64,000 bases of DNA from Micromonospora zingiberis (GCF_004331455.1 NZ_SJJR01000020.1:47197-111196); one strand, 5' to 3'. Shown: positions 36,663 through 45,671, counted from the stretch's first letter. Made by a program: numbers and translations. The notes: generated by a model from the letters alone, not told the origin.

Positions 36663-37606
36663 TGGCCGCCCGCAAGCGCCGCCGCCGCAGCGGCGAGACA
36701 TCGCCGTTACGCCTCGTCGCCATCGCCTCCGTCCTGGTCGGGCTGGTCCTGGTGTCGCTACGCCTGCTGCCCGGTTCGCCCTTCGAGTCCACCGCCGCCG
36801 CCGAGTGGGGGCGGGCGGAAGCACCGGCGGCCCGCAGCGGCGCCCTGACCGACCGCAGCAACCGGCCGTCCCCCTCCCCCAGCCCGTCGCCGGAGCCCGA
36901 GCCGCTGCCGTTCGAGGCGAAGAAGCTCGACCTGGACATCGACGGCTGGTACGGCTGGAGCGTGCTCGACCGGCGATCAGGCGAGATCATCGGCTCGGAC
37001 AACATGGACGAGACCAACACCACGGCGTCCCTGATCAAATCCTGGATCGTCGCCGACTACCTGCGCCGTACCGCCGACGCCGGGCAGACTCCGAGCGACG
37101 CGAAGCTGGACGATCTGACGAGGATCATCAGGGACAGCGACAACGAGCGCACCGAGGCCCTCTACACCCAGATCGGCCGCTCGGCCTCGATCAAGCGACT
37201 GCTGTCGACCTGTGACCTGACCGACAGCAACGTCTCCAGCGACCTCGGGTGGAGCCGCACGGAGCTGTCGCCCCGGGACACCGCCCGGCTGGGCAACTGC
37301 ATCGCCGACGGTCGGGCCGCCGGGCCCAAGTGGACCAAGTGGCTGCTCAACGAGATGCGGCTGGTACGCGGTGCCGGCGACTTCGGCATCCGCAAGGCGT
37401 TCCCGGCCGCCGAGGCCAAGAAGATCGCCATCAAGAACGGTTGGGTCGACCGCACGCGAGAGCAGGAGATCCACGTCAACTGCCTGGCCATCGGCGACAC
37501 CTGGACGATGGGCGTCATGCTCCGCTACCCCATCAACAAGGGCTACGACTACGGCATGGCCAACTGCGAAAAAATCACCGAATCCCTCCTAACCCCCACC
37601 CCCTAA
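36662..37606 (+). CDS. Second exported beta-lactamase-like serine hydrolase (paralogue)
   Basis: This 314-residue protein has a basic N-terminus (AARKRRRRS), one hydrophobic helix (about 17-36), a Pro/Ser linker and the same domain as its upstream neighbour. It has S123-L-I-K126, the canonical-looking SDN at 159-161, and KNGWVD for the KTG strand. The shared block WTKWLL..EM with LSPRDTARLGNCIADG (versus MSPRDAVRLGDCIADG) shows a tandem duplication. The ATG overlaps the previous stop by one base (TGATG), so both are made together. Probably acts at the cell wall; substrate unknown. Confidence 0.65.
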   Translation: MAARKRRRRSGETSPLRLVAIASVLVGLVLVSLRLLPGSPFESTAAAEWGRAEAPAARSGALTDRSNRPSPSPSPSPEPEPLPFEAKKLDLDIDGWYGWSVLDRRSGEIIGSDNMDETNTTASLIKSWIVADYLRRTADAGQTPSDAKLDDLTRIIRDSDNERTEALYTQIGRSASIKRLLSTCDLTDSNVSSDLGWSRTELSPRDTARLGNCIADGRAAGPKWTKWLLNEMRLVRGAGDFGIRKAFPAAEAKKIAIKNGWVDRTREQEIHVNCLAIGDTWTMGVMLRYPINKGYDYGMANCEKITESLLTPTP

Positions 37607-37917
37607 CCCCCACCCTCCCCCACCCCATTTCGCGCCGATCTTGCACTTTCAGTCGCCGCATTTCCGGCATAAGCCGCGAATCAGCGACCAAAAGTGCAAG
37701 ATCGCGGGGCAAAGGGGGGTGCGGGGGGTTCTCGCGGCTAGGAGAGGGCGACCAGCGTGCGCGGTGTGGACGGGTAACGCAGGCAGGTCGTACGCGGCTT
37801 CGACGGAGTGGGCACTGGGCGGCCAGGTACGACATGTCCGGTACCCACTGCCACGACTTGCTCGACTCGTCGAGCTTCGAACCCGCCGTCCCCGACCCAA
37901 GGTCCGCGAGACAGAAC
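37607..37917. other. 311-bp gap holding a long imperfect hairpin
   Basis: This lies between the convergent ends of the hydrolase pair and mqnA. The first 100 bp hold the stem-loop at 37636-37704. The remainder (37705-37917) shows no convincing gene, although a few short frames are open. Confidence 0.5.
37636..37704. repeat. CGATCTTGCACT-type hairpin element, copy 1
   Basis: Arms 37636-37656 and 37684-37704 match at 19 of 21 positions (CGATCTTGCACTTT...AAAGTGCAAGATCG). The loop contains a further small CGGC...GCCG pairing. A related copy lies at 45593-45662. It sits at a 3' end, so it may act as a terminator, but the sequence conservation suggests a mobile miniature element. Confidence 0.75.
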
Positions 37918-38769
37918 CTAGTGGGGGAAGAAGGTGGGGCCGGGGGTGGGGAGGGCGGGGGTTTCGCCCAGGGCGGCGGCGTGGCGGGCGAACTCGCGTA
38001 GGCCGGCTACCTGGCGGTCGCCCAGTGAGAAGTCGAGGGCCTGGTAGTAGGAGGCCAGGGTGGCGGCGTCGAAGGGTTCCCAGCGGGCTGCCGACTCGGC
38101 GACCTGGTCGAGTTCGGCCAGACACAGGTCACGGGAGCGCAGAAACGCCTCGTGCACCTCTTTGACCAGGCCGGGGTGTGCGGCGGCGAAATCGCGGCGG
38201 GCCGCCCAGACGGCGAAGACCATCGGCAGGCCGGTCCACTCCCGCCAGGCCTGCCCCAGGTCGGTCACCGTCAGCCCACGGCCCGGCGCCTCGTACAGGG
38301 CGCGCAGGGCCACGTCGCCGATCAGCACCGCTGCGTCCGCCTCCAGCAGCATCTGAGTCAGGTCCGGCGGGCACCGGAAGTACTCGGGCTGCACTCCGTA
38401 CCGCTCCCGCAGCAGCAGTTGCGCGAGCAGCACTCCGGTCCGCGAGGTGGAGCCGAGGGCCACCCGGGCCCCGTCCAGTTCGGTCAGCGGCCGGGTGCTG
38501 ACCAGGTTGACCGACAGCACCGGGCCGTCGCTGCCGACCGCGAGATCCGGCAGCAGCAGCAGTTCGTCGGCGTGGCGCAGGTACTCGACCAGGGAGATCG
38601 GCCCGATGTCCAGGTCACCGGCGACGAGTGCGGCGTTGAGCCGATCGGGGGTGTCCTTGTGCAGGTCGACGTCGAGCAGCGCACCGGAGCGCATCAGGCC
38701 CCAGTAGATCGGTAGGCAGTTGAGGAACTGGATGTGCCCGACCCGGGGGCGGGCGACGCGCTCGACCAT
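37918..38769 (-). CDS. mqnA: Chorismate dehydratase
   Basis: This 283-residue protein with a periplasmic-binding-protein fold catalyses the first committed futalosine-pathway step, chorismate to 3-enolpyruvylbenzoate. Diagnostic pieces are RVGHIQFLNCLPIYWGL at the N-terminus, LDIGPISLVEYLRHADELLLLPDLAV, LGSTSRTGVLLAQLLL and AAVLIGDVALRAL. It has no signal peptide, so it is cytoplasmic. It is apparently monocistronic. Confidence 0.95.
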   Translation of the reverse strand: MVERVARPRVGHIQFLNCLPIYWGLMRSGALLDVDLHKDTPDRLNAALVAGDLDIGPISLVEYLRHADELLLLPDLAVGSDGPVLSVNLVSTRPLTELDGARVALGSTSRTGVLLAQLLLRERYGVQPEYFRCPPDLTQMLLEADAAVLIGDVALRALYEAPGRGLTVTDLGQAWREWTGLPMVFAVWAARRDFAAAHPGLVKEVHEAFLRSRDLCLAELDQVAESAARWEPFDAATLASYYQALDFSLGDRQVAGLREFARHAAALGETPALPTPGPTFFPH

Positions 38770-38802
38770 GCCCCGACCGTATCGCCGCCGGGGCCGACCG
38801 GC

Positions 38803-40128
38803 TCACCGGGTCGGCCCCGAAGTGGCCAACCCCGCATCCGGCACCCCGGCACCCGCTGGCGCAGCACCGGCCGGCTGACCCGCAGACGCCGGGGTGGGAC
38901 CAGAGGGCGGGTCGGCGGGTCGGCTGCGTTCGGAGCGGACGGCTCGGCGTACCGGCGCGATGAAGACGGCCACCGCCAGGAGTCCGGCCACCCCGCAGCC
39001 GACGATCAGTGGACGCGGCTCGGTCACCTCCAGCAGGAGGCCGCCGAGGAGGTAGCCGACCATCGACGCGCCCTGTACGGCGGCGCCCATGGCGGCGAAG
39101 GCCCGTCCACGGGCGGCCTCGGGCACCCGCCGGGCCAGCACCACGTTGTTGAACACGTTGTCGCCGCCGTTGAAAACGCCGCCGAGCAGCCAGATCGGCA
39201 CCAGCAGCAGCGCTGACGGCACGGTCACCGAGAGCAGCACCATCAGGCAGCAGCCGGCCAGCAGGAACAGCCCGCACTGGACCAGGGCGGCGTCGTCGGT
39301 GAAGCGCCGTACCAGCCGGGCGAAGATCCAGGCGCCGCAGAGCACACCGAGGGTCCATGCCCCGGTCACCAGGCCGTAGACGGTGGCGGACGCACCGAGT
39401 GTTTCGCGTACGTAGAAGACCTCCACGACGTTGATCGCCCCGACGGCCGCGATCACGCCGGCGAGGGTGGCCACCATCGCGACCAGCAGCGGGTCCTGCC
39501 GAAGCCGCCAACTCGCGGTCGGGGTCTGACCGGTCGCGGTCGTCGCCGGCCGCTGCCCACCTCGGCGGGTACGGATCAGCAGCCCGGCGAGCACCAGCGC
39601 GAGGTAGCTCCCGGCACCGATGAGCAGTGGTACCCGGGTGCCGAAGCCGCCCACCAGCAGACCGGCCAGCGCCGGTCCGGCGAGCACGCCGAGCAGGCCG
39701 GCGGTCTGGTTGAGTGCCGTGGCCCGGGGCAGGTCGGTGGGGCGCACCATCGCGGGCACCAGGGCGGCCAGCACCGGCTGGGTGACCGCCAGGCCGGTGG
39801 CCAGCAGTGCCATCAGGCCGATCACCAGCAGCGTGTGTCCGGCGTACGCGAGCGCGAGGCAGACCGCCGACTGCGCCAGGCCGGCCGCGATCAGCAGCTT
39901 GCGACTGTCCACCCGATCGGCGAGCCGCCCGGTCAGTGGGGCGAGCACCACCAGCGGGACGCTGGCCGCCAGCAGTACGCCGGCGACGGCGGTGCCACCG
40001 GCCCCGGTCGACTGGAACGTCAGGGTCAGCGTGGTGGCCGCGAGGAAGTCACCGCAGGTGGCGATGCCCCGGGCGGCGGTGGCGAGGGTTACGTCCGACC
40101 AGCGCGATCGGTCAGATGTGAAGGACAT
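38803..40128 (-). CDS. MFS transporter (efflux type)
   Basis: This 441-residue membrane protein has about twelve helices and a typical MFS loop (GRLADRVDSRKLLIAAG) after TM2, with a hydrophilic Pro/Ala-rich tail of about 45 residues. It resembles the MFS_3/enterobactin-exporter-like group. The start is uncertain: ATG at 40128 or GTG at 40149; neither has a good ribosome site, and both lie in a 42-bp inverted repeat. It follows an ArsR-type regulator by 43 bp (22 bp if GTG), so the pair is likely one self-regulated export unit. Substrate unknown. Confidence 0.8.
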   Translation of the reverse strand: MSFTSDRSRWSDVTLATAARGIATCGDFLAATTLTLTFQSTGAGGTAVAGVLLAASVPLVVLAPLTGRLADRVDSRKLLIAAGLAQSAVCLALAYAGHTLLVIGLMALLATGLAVTQPVLAALVPAMVRPTDLPRATALNQTAGLLGVLAGPALAGLLVGGFGTRVPLLIGAGSYLALVLAGLLIRTRRGGQRPATTATGQTPTASWRLRQDPLLVAMVATLAGVIAAVGAINVVEVFYVRETLGASATVYGLVTGAWTLGVLCGAWIFARLVRRFTDDAALVQCGLFLLAGCCLMVLLSVTVPSALLLVPIWLLGGVFNGGDNVFNNVVLARRVPEAARGRAFAAMGAAVQGASMVGYLLGGLLLEVTEPRPLIVGCGVAGLLAVAVFIAPVRRAVRSERSRPADPPSGPTPASAGQPAGAAPAGAGVPDAGLATSGPTR

Positions 40129-40154
40129 ACTTCGAAAATAATGCTTCACATCTG
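40113..40154. promoter_or_regulatory. 11-bp inverted repeat spanning the MFS start
   Basis: CAGATGTGAAG (40113-40123) and CTTCACATCTG (40144-40154) are perfect inverted copies 20 bp apart, between the ArsR-family stop and the MFS coding start. Either an operator for the neighbouring regulator or an mRNA hairpin hiding the start would explain it. Confidence 0.5.
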
Positions 40155-40171
40155 ATGATCACAAGTCCGAA

Positions 40172-40762
40172 TCAGTCCAGTGGCAACGCCTTGTACTGGA
40201 TGGCAACCCGGCGTGCGCCCGGCGGCGGATTGGTCCGGGTACGCCTGCGGTACGGCCGCAGCAACGCCAGTACCGCCTGGTTCAGCTCCGCCAACTCGTC
40301 GGCACTGAGCAGCAGCAGGGACTCGTTCATCAACGCGTTCTGGTACCACGCTTCCGGCTCGTCCGGCGCCCGGCGCAACCAGTCGCGGCTCTGCTCCACC
40401 TCCCGGGCGAGGAACACCTCCAGCAGGGTCTGCTCCGCCTCCCGGACGGACGGGTCGGCGCTTCGGCCGGCGTCGATCGTCCAGGACTGCACCGTGCTGC
40501 GCCACAGCCGCTCCCGGGCGTCCCCCCGACTCGGCGCCTGCTCCACCAGGCCGAACCGGGCCAGCGCCCGCAGGTGGTAGCTGGTCGCGCTCGGGGACAG
40601 GTGCACCACTTCGGCGCACTCGGTCGCGGTGACCGCCCCCTCGGTCGACGCGAGATGTTCCATGATCGCGAGCCGGGCCGGGTGGGCGAGCGCCCGCAGC
40701 GTCTGCGGATCGCTGATCGTCACCCGGGGCGGCTCGGGTTGCGCCTCCGTCATGCCCCCCAT
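40172..40762 (-). CDS. ArsR-family winged-helix transcriptional regulator
   Basis: This 196-residue protein has an N-terminal HTH domain (DPQTLRALAHPARLAIMEHLASTEGAVTATECAEVVHLSPSATSYHLRALARFGLVEQAPS). There is no metal-binding CxC motif, so it is not an arsenic or metal sensor of the standard type. The C-terminal 100 residues are helical and unassigned. The start is taken at ATG 40762 (MGGMTEAQ); ATG 40753 is also possible. It probably controls the downstream MFS exporter. Confidence 0.85.
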   Translation of the reverse strand: MGGMTEAQPEPPRVTISDPQTLRALAHPARLAIMEHLASTEGAVTATECAEVVHLSPSATSYHLRALARFGLVEQAPSRGDARERLWRSTVQSWTIDAGRSADPSVREAEQTLLEVFLAREVEQSRDWLRRAPDEPEAWYQNALMNESLLLLSADELAELNQAVLALLRPYRRRTRTNPPPGARRVAIQYKALPLD

Positions 40763-40927
40763 GATTCCCGCTGGCGGCCAAAACCGGTTGCTGCCGATCC
40801 AGCGGGGAGTAGGCTTTCCGTTCCGCCTGACGGCCGCGGTGGGTAGCACCGGAGCGGACGTCCCCGCGCCGGCCAACCAGTCGGAAACGCGAGCGGCAGC
40901 CTTCTTCCCGTGTCAAGGAGTACGTGG

Positions 40928-43021
40928 ATGAGCCTGCACGCCCAACACCTCCCGCATTCCCCACAGCACCGCCGGTCGAGCCTCGACGACGAACTGGCCG
41001 CCGAGCGGGCACACCTGTCCGACTCCCGAGCGGCGTTGGCCCGGATGCGAGAGCGCGCCGAGGCACTCTTCGCCACCGGCGACAAGGTCGCTGGGGACGC
41101 GTACACCGCCGAACAGCTCGGGCGACACCTCGCCCGGCGGGTGGCCGAACTCGCCGACGACCCGCGCACCCCGCTCTTCTTCGGCCGACTCGACTTCGGC
41201 CACGCCGACGCCGACCACGCCGGACGGCGGTACCACGTCGGCCGCCGGCACGTCACCGACGAGCAGGGCGAACCGCTGGTGCTGGACTGGCGGGCCCCGG
41301 TGTCCCGGTCGTTCTACCGGGCCAGCGCCCGCGACCCGCAGGGGCTGGCCGTACGACGCCGGTTCGGCTTCGACAACGGGGGGCTGACCAGTTTCGAGGA
41401 CGAGCACCTCGACCGGGGTGAGGAACTCGGCACGGCCAGCCGGATCCTGACCGCCGAGATCGAGCGCCCCCGAGTGGGGCCGATGCGCGACATCGTCGCC
41501 ACCATCCAGCCCGAACAGGACGAGTTGGTCCGCGCCGACCTGGCCGACTCGATCTGCGTGCAGGGCGCTCCGGGCACCGGGAAGACCGCGGTCGGGCTGC
41601 ACCGGGCCGCGTACCTGCTCTATCTGCACCGGGAACGGCTGCGCCGGTCGAAGGTGCTGGTCGTGGGCCCGAACCGGGCCTTCCTGGCGTACATCGCGGC
41701 GGTGTTGCCCGCCCTCGGCGAGGTGGAGGTCGAGCAGGCGGTCGTCGAGGACCTGGTCGACCGGGTGGCGGTGCGGGCGGTGGATCCGCCGGCGGTGGCC
41801 GTGATCAAGCACGACGCGCGGATGGCCGAGGTACTGCGTCGGGCGATCGAGGCGTACGTCGGCGAGCCGACCGAGCCGATCGTCGTCTCCGACGGCTCGT
41901 TCCGCTGGCGGATCGGGTTGGAGCCGCTGCATCGGCTGGTCCACGAGACCCGGGCCGAGCAGCTGCCGTACGCCCTCGGCCGGGAACGGGTCCGCGCCCG
42001 GGTGGTCGGGTTGCTGCAACGGCAGGCCGAGGCCCGGCGGGCGGAGTCGCCGAGCGAGGCGTGGCTGCGCCGGATGGGCCGGGTGCAGCCGGTGGCGGCC
42101 TTCCTGGACACGGTCTGGCCGGCGTTGACCCCGGACGGGCTGGTGCACGCGCTGCTCGCCGATCCCGACCGGCTCGCCGCCGCGGCCGACGGCCTGCTCA
42201 CCCCCGCCGAGCAGGCCCTGCTGACCGGCCGGGACAGCGCCCCGGGGGCCGGATCCGGCACGAAGCTGGGGCGTACGCCGAAGGCGACCCGGTGGAGCGC
42301 CGCCGACGCCGTCCTGATCGACGAGGCGGCCGGGCTGATCGAGCGGCCGGGCGGCTACGGGCACGTGGTGGTGGACGAGGCGCAGGATCTCTCCGCGATG
42401 CAGTGCCGGGTGATCGCCCGGCGCAGCGAACACGGCTCGCTCACCCTCCTCGGCGACCTGGCCCAGGCGACCGCGCCGTGGGCCGCCACCGACTGGCGGG
42501 TGACGCTGCGTCACCTCGGTAAACCGGACGCGACGGTGGTGCCGTTGACGGTCGGCTTCCGGGTGCCCGCGGACGTGCTCGCCTTCGCCAACCGGCTGCT
42601 GCCGGCGCTCGCCGTGGACGTACCGCCGGCAGAGTCGCTGCGCCGCGACGGCGTGCTGGAGGTGCGTACCGTGACCGATCTTTCCGGGGCGACGGTGGCC
42701 GAGGTGGGCGCGGCGCTCGCCCACGAGGGGTCGGTCGCGGTGATCGCCGCCGACGACGCGGTGCAGCGGCTGCGCGCGGCGCTGACGGCGGCCGGGATCG
42801 AGACCGCGACCGCCGACGAGCCGGGATCCGGCCCGCGCGTCACGGTGGTGCCCGCCACCGCCGTCAAGGGCCTGGAGTACGACCACGTCATCGTCGTCGA
42901 ACCGGCCGACATCGTGGCGGCCGAGCCACGCGGACTACACCGGCTGTACGTGGTGCTCACCCGAGCCGTCTCCCGGCTGTCGGTGCTGCACAGTGCGCCG
43001 TTGCCGGCACCCCTCGACTGA
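40928..43021 (+). CDS. HelD/HelR-like UvrD-family helicase (RNA polymerase-associated)
   Basis: This 697-residue SF1 ATPase has an N-terminal coiled coil (about 15-75), Walker A GAPGTGKT at 213-220 followed by GLHRAAYLLYLHR, and VVVDEAQDLSAMQC as Walker B. The Q-x-x-R-like motifs (TVGFRVPADVLAFANRLLP, VVPATAVKGLEYDHVIVVEP, LYVVLTRAVSRLSVLH) are present. The arrangement matches the HelD/HelR group, which rescues stalled RNA polymerase and in Streptomyces protects against rifampicin. AAGGAG seven bases before the ATG at 40928 fixes the start. I found no rifampicin-associated inverted element upstream. Confidence 0.85.
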   Translation: MSLHAQHLPHSPQHRRSSLDDELAAERAHLSDSRAALARMRERAEALFATGDKVAGDAYTAEQLGRHLARRVAELADDPRTPLFFGRLDFGHADADHAGRRYHVGRRHVTDEQGEPLVLDWRAPVSRSFYRASARDPQGLAVRRRFGFDNGGLTSFEDEHLDRGEELGTASRILTAEIERPRVGPMRDIVATIQPEQDELVRADLADSICVQGAPGTGKTAVGLHRAAYLLYLHRERLRRSKVLVVGPNRAFLAYIAAVLPALGEVEVEQAVVEDLVDRVAVRAVDPPAVAVIKHDARMAEVLRRAIEAYVGEPTEPIVVSDGSFRWRIGLEPLHRLVHETRAEQLPYALGRERVRARVVGLLQRQAEARRAESPSEAWLRRMGRVQPVAAFLDTVWPALTPDGLVHALLADPDRLAAAADGLLTPAEQALLTGRDSAPGAGSGTKLGRTPKATRWSAADAVLIDEAAGLIERPGGYGHVVVDEAQDLSAMQCRVIARRSEHGSLTLLGDLAQATAPWAATDWRVTLRHLGKPDATVVPLTVGFRVPADVLAFANRLLPALAVDVPPAESLRRDGVLEVRTVTDLSGATVAEVGAALAHEGSVAVIAADDAVQRLRAALTAAGIETATADEPGSGPRVTVVPATAVKGLEYDHVIVVEPADIVAAEPRGLHRLYVVLTRAVSRLSVLHSAPLPAPLD

Positions 43022-43087
43022 CCCGCGTCCGGCTTGCCACCGTTTGGTAGACCAGTAGGCCGACAAGCACGTGGAAGGAGACGCCTC

Positions 43088-43972
43088 GTGACCCTTGCCC
43101 GCGCCGAACGGGTCAGCCGCCGGTACGGCGACGTCCTCGCCCTCGACCAGGTCGACGTCGAGGTGCGGGCCGGCGAGCTGGTCGGCCTGCTGGGGCCCAA
43201 CGGTGCCGGCAAGAGCACCCTGATCAGCCTGCTGGTCGGGCTACGCCGGCCCACCTCCGGCCGGGTGGAACTCGGCGGCGGCGATCCGCGTGATCCGGCG
43301 AGCCGGCGGCAGATCGGGGTGACCCCGCAGGAGACCGGGTTGCCCGGCACGCTGCGGGTCGGCGAGGTGGTGGATTTCGTCTCGGCCCACTACCCGGATC
43401 CGGTTCCGCGCGGCGAGTTGCTCGACCGGTTCGGCCTCGGTGAGCTGGCCCGCCGGCAGTGCGGTGGGCTCTCCGGTGGGCAGAAGCGCCGGCTCGCGGT
43501 GGCGCTGGCCTTCGTCGGTCGTCCCCGACTGGTGGTGCTGGACGAACCGACGACCGGGCTGGACGTGGAGGCCCGACACACCCTGTGGGAGGCCATCCGG
43601 GCGTTCCACGCCGACGGCGGCACGGTGCTGCTGAGCAGCCACTACCTGGAGGAGGTGGAGGCGCTGGCGCAGCGGGTGGTGGTGATCGGCCAGGGGCGGG
43701 TGCTCGCCGACGACAGCGTCGAGGCGATCCGGGCCGTCGTCGGCGTACGTCGGGTGAGCCTGACCGCCGACGAACTTCCCTCGCTGCCCGGGGTGGTCCG
43801 CACCGAGCGGGTCGACGGTCGCATCCACCTGCTCACCGCCGACGCCGACCAGTTGGTACGGGACCTGGTCGCCAGCGGAGTCGGGTTCCGCGACCTGGAG
43901 GTACGCCCGACCTCGCTGGAGGAGGCGTTCCTGGCCATCACCGCCACCGACGCCGCGCCAGTCGCCGCCTGA
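43088..43972 (+). CDS. ABC transporter ATP-binding protein (exporter type)
   Basis: This 294-residue ATPase has Walker A GPNGAGKS (36-43), signature LSGGQKRRLAVALAF, Walker B LVVLDEPTTGLD and the switch His in LLSSHYLEE. A C-terminal part of about 80 residues is like DrrA/NatA-type drug or lipid exporters. GTG at 43088 follows AAGGAG by seven bases. The permease gene starts 12 bp downstream, so the two form one transporter. Substrate unknown. Confidence 0.9.
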   Translation: MTLARAERVSRRYGDVLALDQVDVEVRAGELVGLLGPNGAGKSTLISLLVGLRRPTSGRVELGGGDPRDPASRRQIGVTPQETGLPGTLRVGEVVDFVSAHYPDPVPRGELLDRFGLGELARRQCGGLSGGQKRRLAVALAFVGRPRLVVLDEPTTGLDVEARHTLWEAIRAFHADGGTVLLSSHYLEEVEALAQRVVVIGQGRVLADDSVEAIRAVVGVRRVSLTADELPSLPGVVRTERVDGRIHLLTADADQLVRDLVASGVGFRDLEVRPTSLEEAFLAITATDAAPVAA

Positions 43973-43984
43973 GGGGATCTCGAA

Positions 43985-44722
43985 GTGCAACTTGCCCTGG
44001 TACACGCGCGTTACCAGCTGTTGGAGACGGCCCGCGTTCCGGTCGCGATCTTCGGTAGTGCGTTCTTCCCGGCCGCCGCGATGCTCTTCTTCGTGGTGCC
44101 GTTCGCCGGCAGGGACCCGGTGGGGGCCACCTTCGCCACTGGCGCCATGGTCACCTTCTCGGTGATGAGCGCCAACATCTTCCAGTACGGCGTGGGCGTC
44201 GCCGAGGATCGTGACCAGCCCTGGAACCCGTACACCCGGACGTTGCCGGCCGGGCCGGCGCCACGCTTCGCCGGCCGGATCCTGGCCGGGCTGGCCATCA
44301 CCTACCTCTCGCTGATCCCGGTCGTGGTGATCGCGGCGACCCTGACCAGGGCCCGGATCGAACCGGCGGCGTTCCTGCTGGCACTGGCCACGGTGGCCGT
44401 CATCTCGGTGCCGTTCACGCTGATGGGGTTGGCCATCGGGTACGCGCTGCCGAGCAAGGCGGCGATCGTGGTGGCGCAACTCGTCTTCTTCCCGCTCGCC
44501 TTCGGTGGTGGCCTGCTCTCCGCCCCCGGCCAGGCGCCCGGTTTCATCGAGGCGATCGCGCCGTACCTGCCCACCCGGGGCGCGGTGGAGCTGATGTGGG
44601 CGGCGGTCGGCGACTACTCGGTGAGCCCGCTCTCGCTGGTCATGCTCGGTGTCTGGGTGGTGGTGCTGGCCACGCTGGCCGGGTGGGCGTACCGCCGTGA
44701 CGAGGGTCGCCGGTTCAGCTGA
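43985..44722 (+). CDS. ABC-2 type transporter permease
   Basis: This 245-residue integral membrane partner of the preceding ATPase has six predicted helices and the ABC-2 layout (VPVAIFGSAFFPAAAMLFFVVPFA; GVAEDRDQPWNPYTRTLPAGPAPRFAGRILAGLAIT; LPTRGAVELMW). The conserved RTLPAGP cytosolic segment probably docks to the ATPase. It starts at GTG with GAGGGGAT about eight bases upstream. Confidence 0.88.
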   Translation: MQLALVHARYQLLETARVPVAIFGSAFFPAAAMLFFVVPFAGRDPVGATFATGAMVTFSVMSANIFQYGVGVAEDRDQPWNPYTRTLPAGPAPRFAGRILAGLAITYLSLIPVVVIAATLTRARIEPAAFLLALATVAVISVPFTLMGLAIGYALPSKAAIVVAQLVFFPLAFGGGLLSAPGQAPGFIEAIAPYLPTRGAVELMWAAVGDYSVSPLSLVMLGVWVVVLATLAGWAYRRDEGRRFS

Positions 44723-44821
44723 CGTTCCTCCGGTTTTCGGCCCGGATCGCGGTCCGGCGGTGCCACGATGCCGGTGAGAGTGGCCGGGTGGCGGCCACTG
44801 CCGGGGTCGAGAGGGGTAGCG

Positions 44822-45586
44822 GTGGCAAGCGTCCCGTCGGGCACGCCGTGCTGGGCCGACCTGGCCACGCCAGGGCTCGACCGGGCGCGGCGCTTCTACC
44901 CGGAGTTGTTCGGTTGGACCGGCCGGGTGGATCCCGAGCCCGAGGCGGGCGGTTACACGATCTTCCAGCTCGACGGCCGGGCCGTCGCCGGCGTGGGGCC
45001 GCCGGCCGTACCGGACCAGGTGCCGATCTGGTCGACGTACGTCGCCACCGACGACGCCGACCTGGTCACCGGGCGGGTGGAACGCGCGGGCGGGCAGGTG
45101 ATCGTACCGCCGTTCGAGGTCTTCGACCGGGGTCGGATGGCGGTCTTCAGCGACCCGGCCGGTGCGGCGTTCAGCGTCTGGCAGCCGATGACGTTCGCCG
45201 GCGCCGAGGTCTTCGACGTACCTGGCGCGATGAGCTGGACGGAGTTGGTCACGCCCGACCCTGACGGCGCGCGGGTCTTCTACGAGCTGGTCTTCGGCTG
45301 GCAGCCCGAGGAGGAGCCGATGGGGCAGGCCGCCTACACCGGATGGCGGCTCGGCGACCGGATGGTGGCCGGCATGATGCCTCCGCTCGGCGAGGAGTTC
45401 CCCGCCGACTCCCCCGCCTACTGGACCCTCTACTTCTCGGTGGCGGACGCGGACGCCACCGCTGCCCGCGCCGCCGAACTGGGCGGCACCATCCTCGTCC
45501 CGCCCCGCGACATTCCCGCCGGCCGCATCACCGCCCTCCGCGACCCCGACGGCGCCCTCTTCTCCCTCATCGCCCTCACCCCCTGA
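44822..45586 (+). CDS. VOC-superfamily protein with two glyoxalase/bleomycin-resistance domains
   Basis: This 254-residue protein consists of two tandem VOC modules (about 1-120 and 130-254). Both have the same pattern: CWADLATPGLDRARRFYPELFGW and SWTELVTPDPDGARVFYELVFGW start the modules, and FSDPAGAAFSVWQ and LRDPDGALFSLIA end them. This family is often annotated as a hydroxylase-like or antibiotic-resistance protein; the metal ligands are not certain here. The GTG at 44822 has GAGAGGGG five bases upstream. Function not assigned. Confidence 0.8.
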   Translation: MASVPSGTPCWADLATPGLDRARRFYPELFGWTGRVDPEPEAGGYTIFQLDGRAVAGVGPPAVPDQVPIWSTYVATDDADLVTGRVERAGGQVIVPPFEVFDRGRMAVFSDPAGAAFSVWQPMTFAGAEVFDVPGAMSWTELVTPDPDGARVFYELVFGWQPEEEPMGQAAYTGWRLGDRMVAGMMPPLGEEFPADSPAYWTLYFSVADADATAARAAELGGTILVPPRDIPAGRITALRDPDGALFSLIALTP

Positions 45587-45592
45587 CCTCGC

Positions 45593-45662
45593 CGATCTTG
45601 CACTCCTGGTCGCCTTTATGCCCCATATCACACCTTTAGCGGCGACAGCAAGTGCAAGATCG
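45593..45662. repeat. CGATCTTGCACT-type hairpin element, copy 2
   Basis: Arms 45593-45613 and 45642-45662 share CGATCTTGCACT and GTCGC with their complement and match copy 1 (37636-37704) at the same places. It lies between the 3' ends of the VOC gene and btuD, six bases from the VOC stop. Confidence 0.75.
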
Positions 45663-45671
45663 CGGGGGTGG

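Noticed and set aside
40763..40927. Rifampicin-associated element before the HelD/HelR-like gene
   Set aside because: No matching inverted GGGGC...GCCCC-type sequence is present in this gap.
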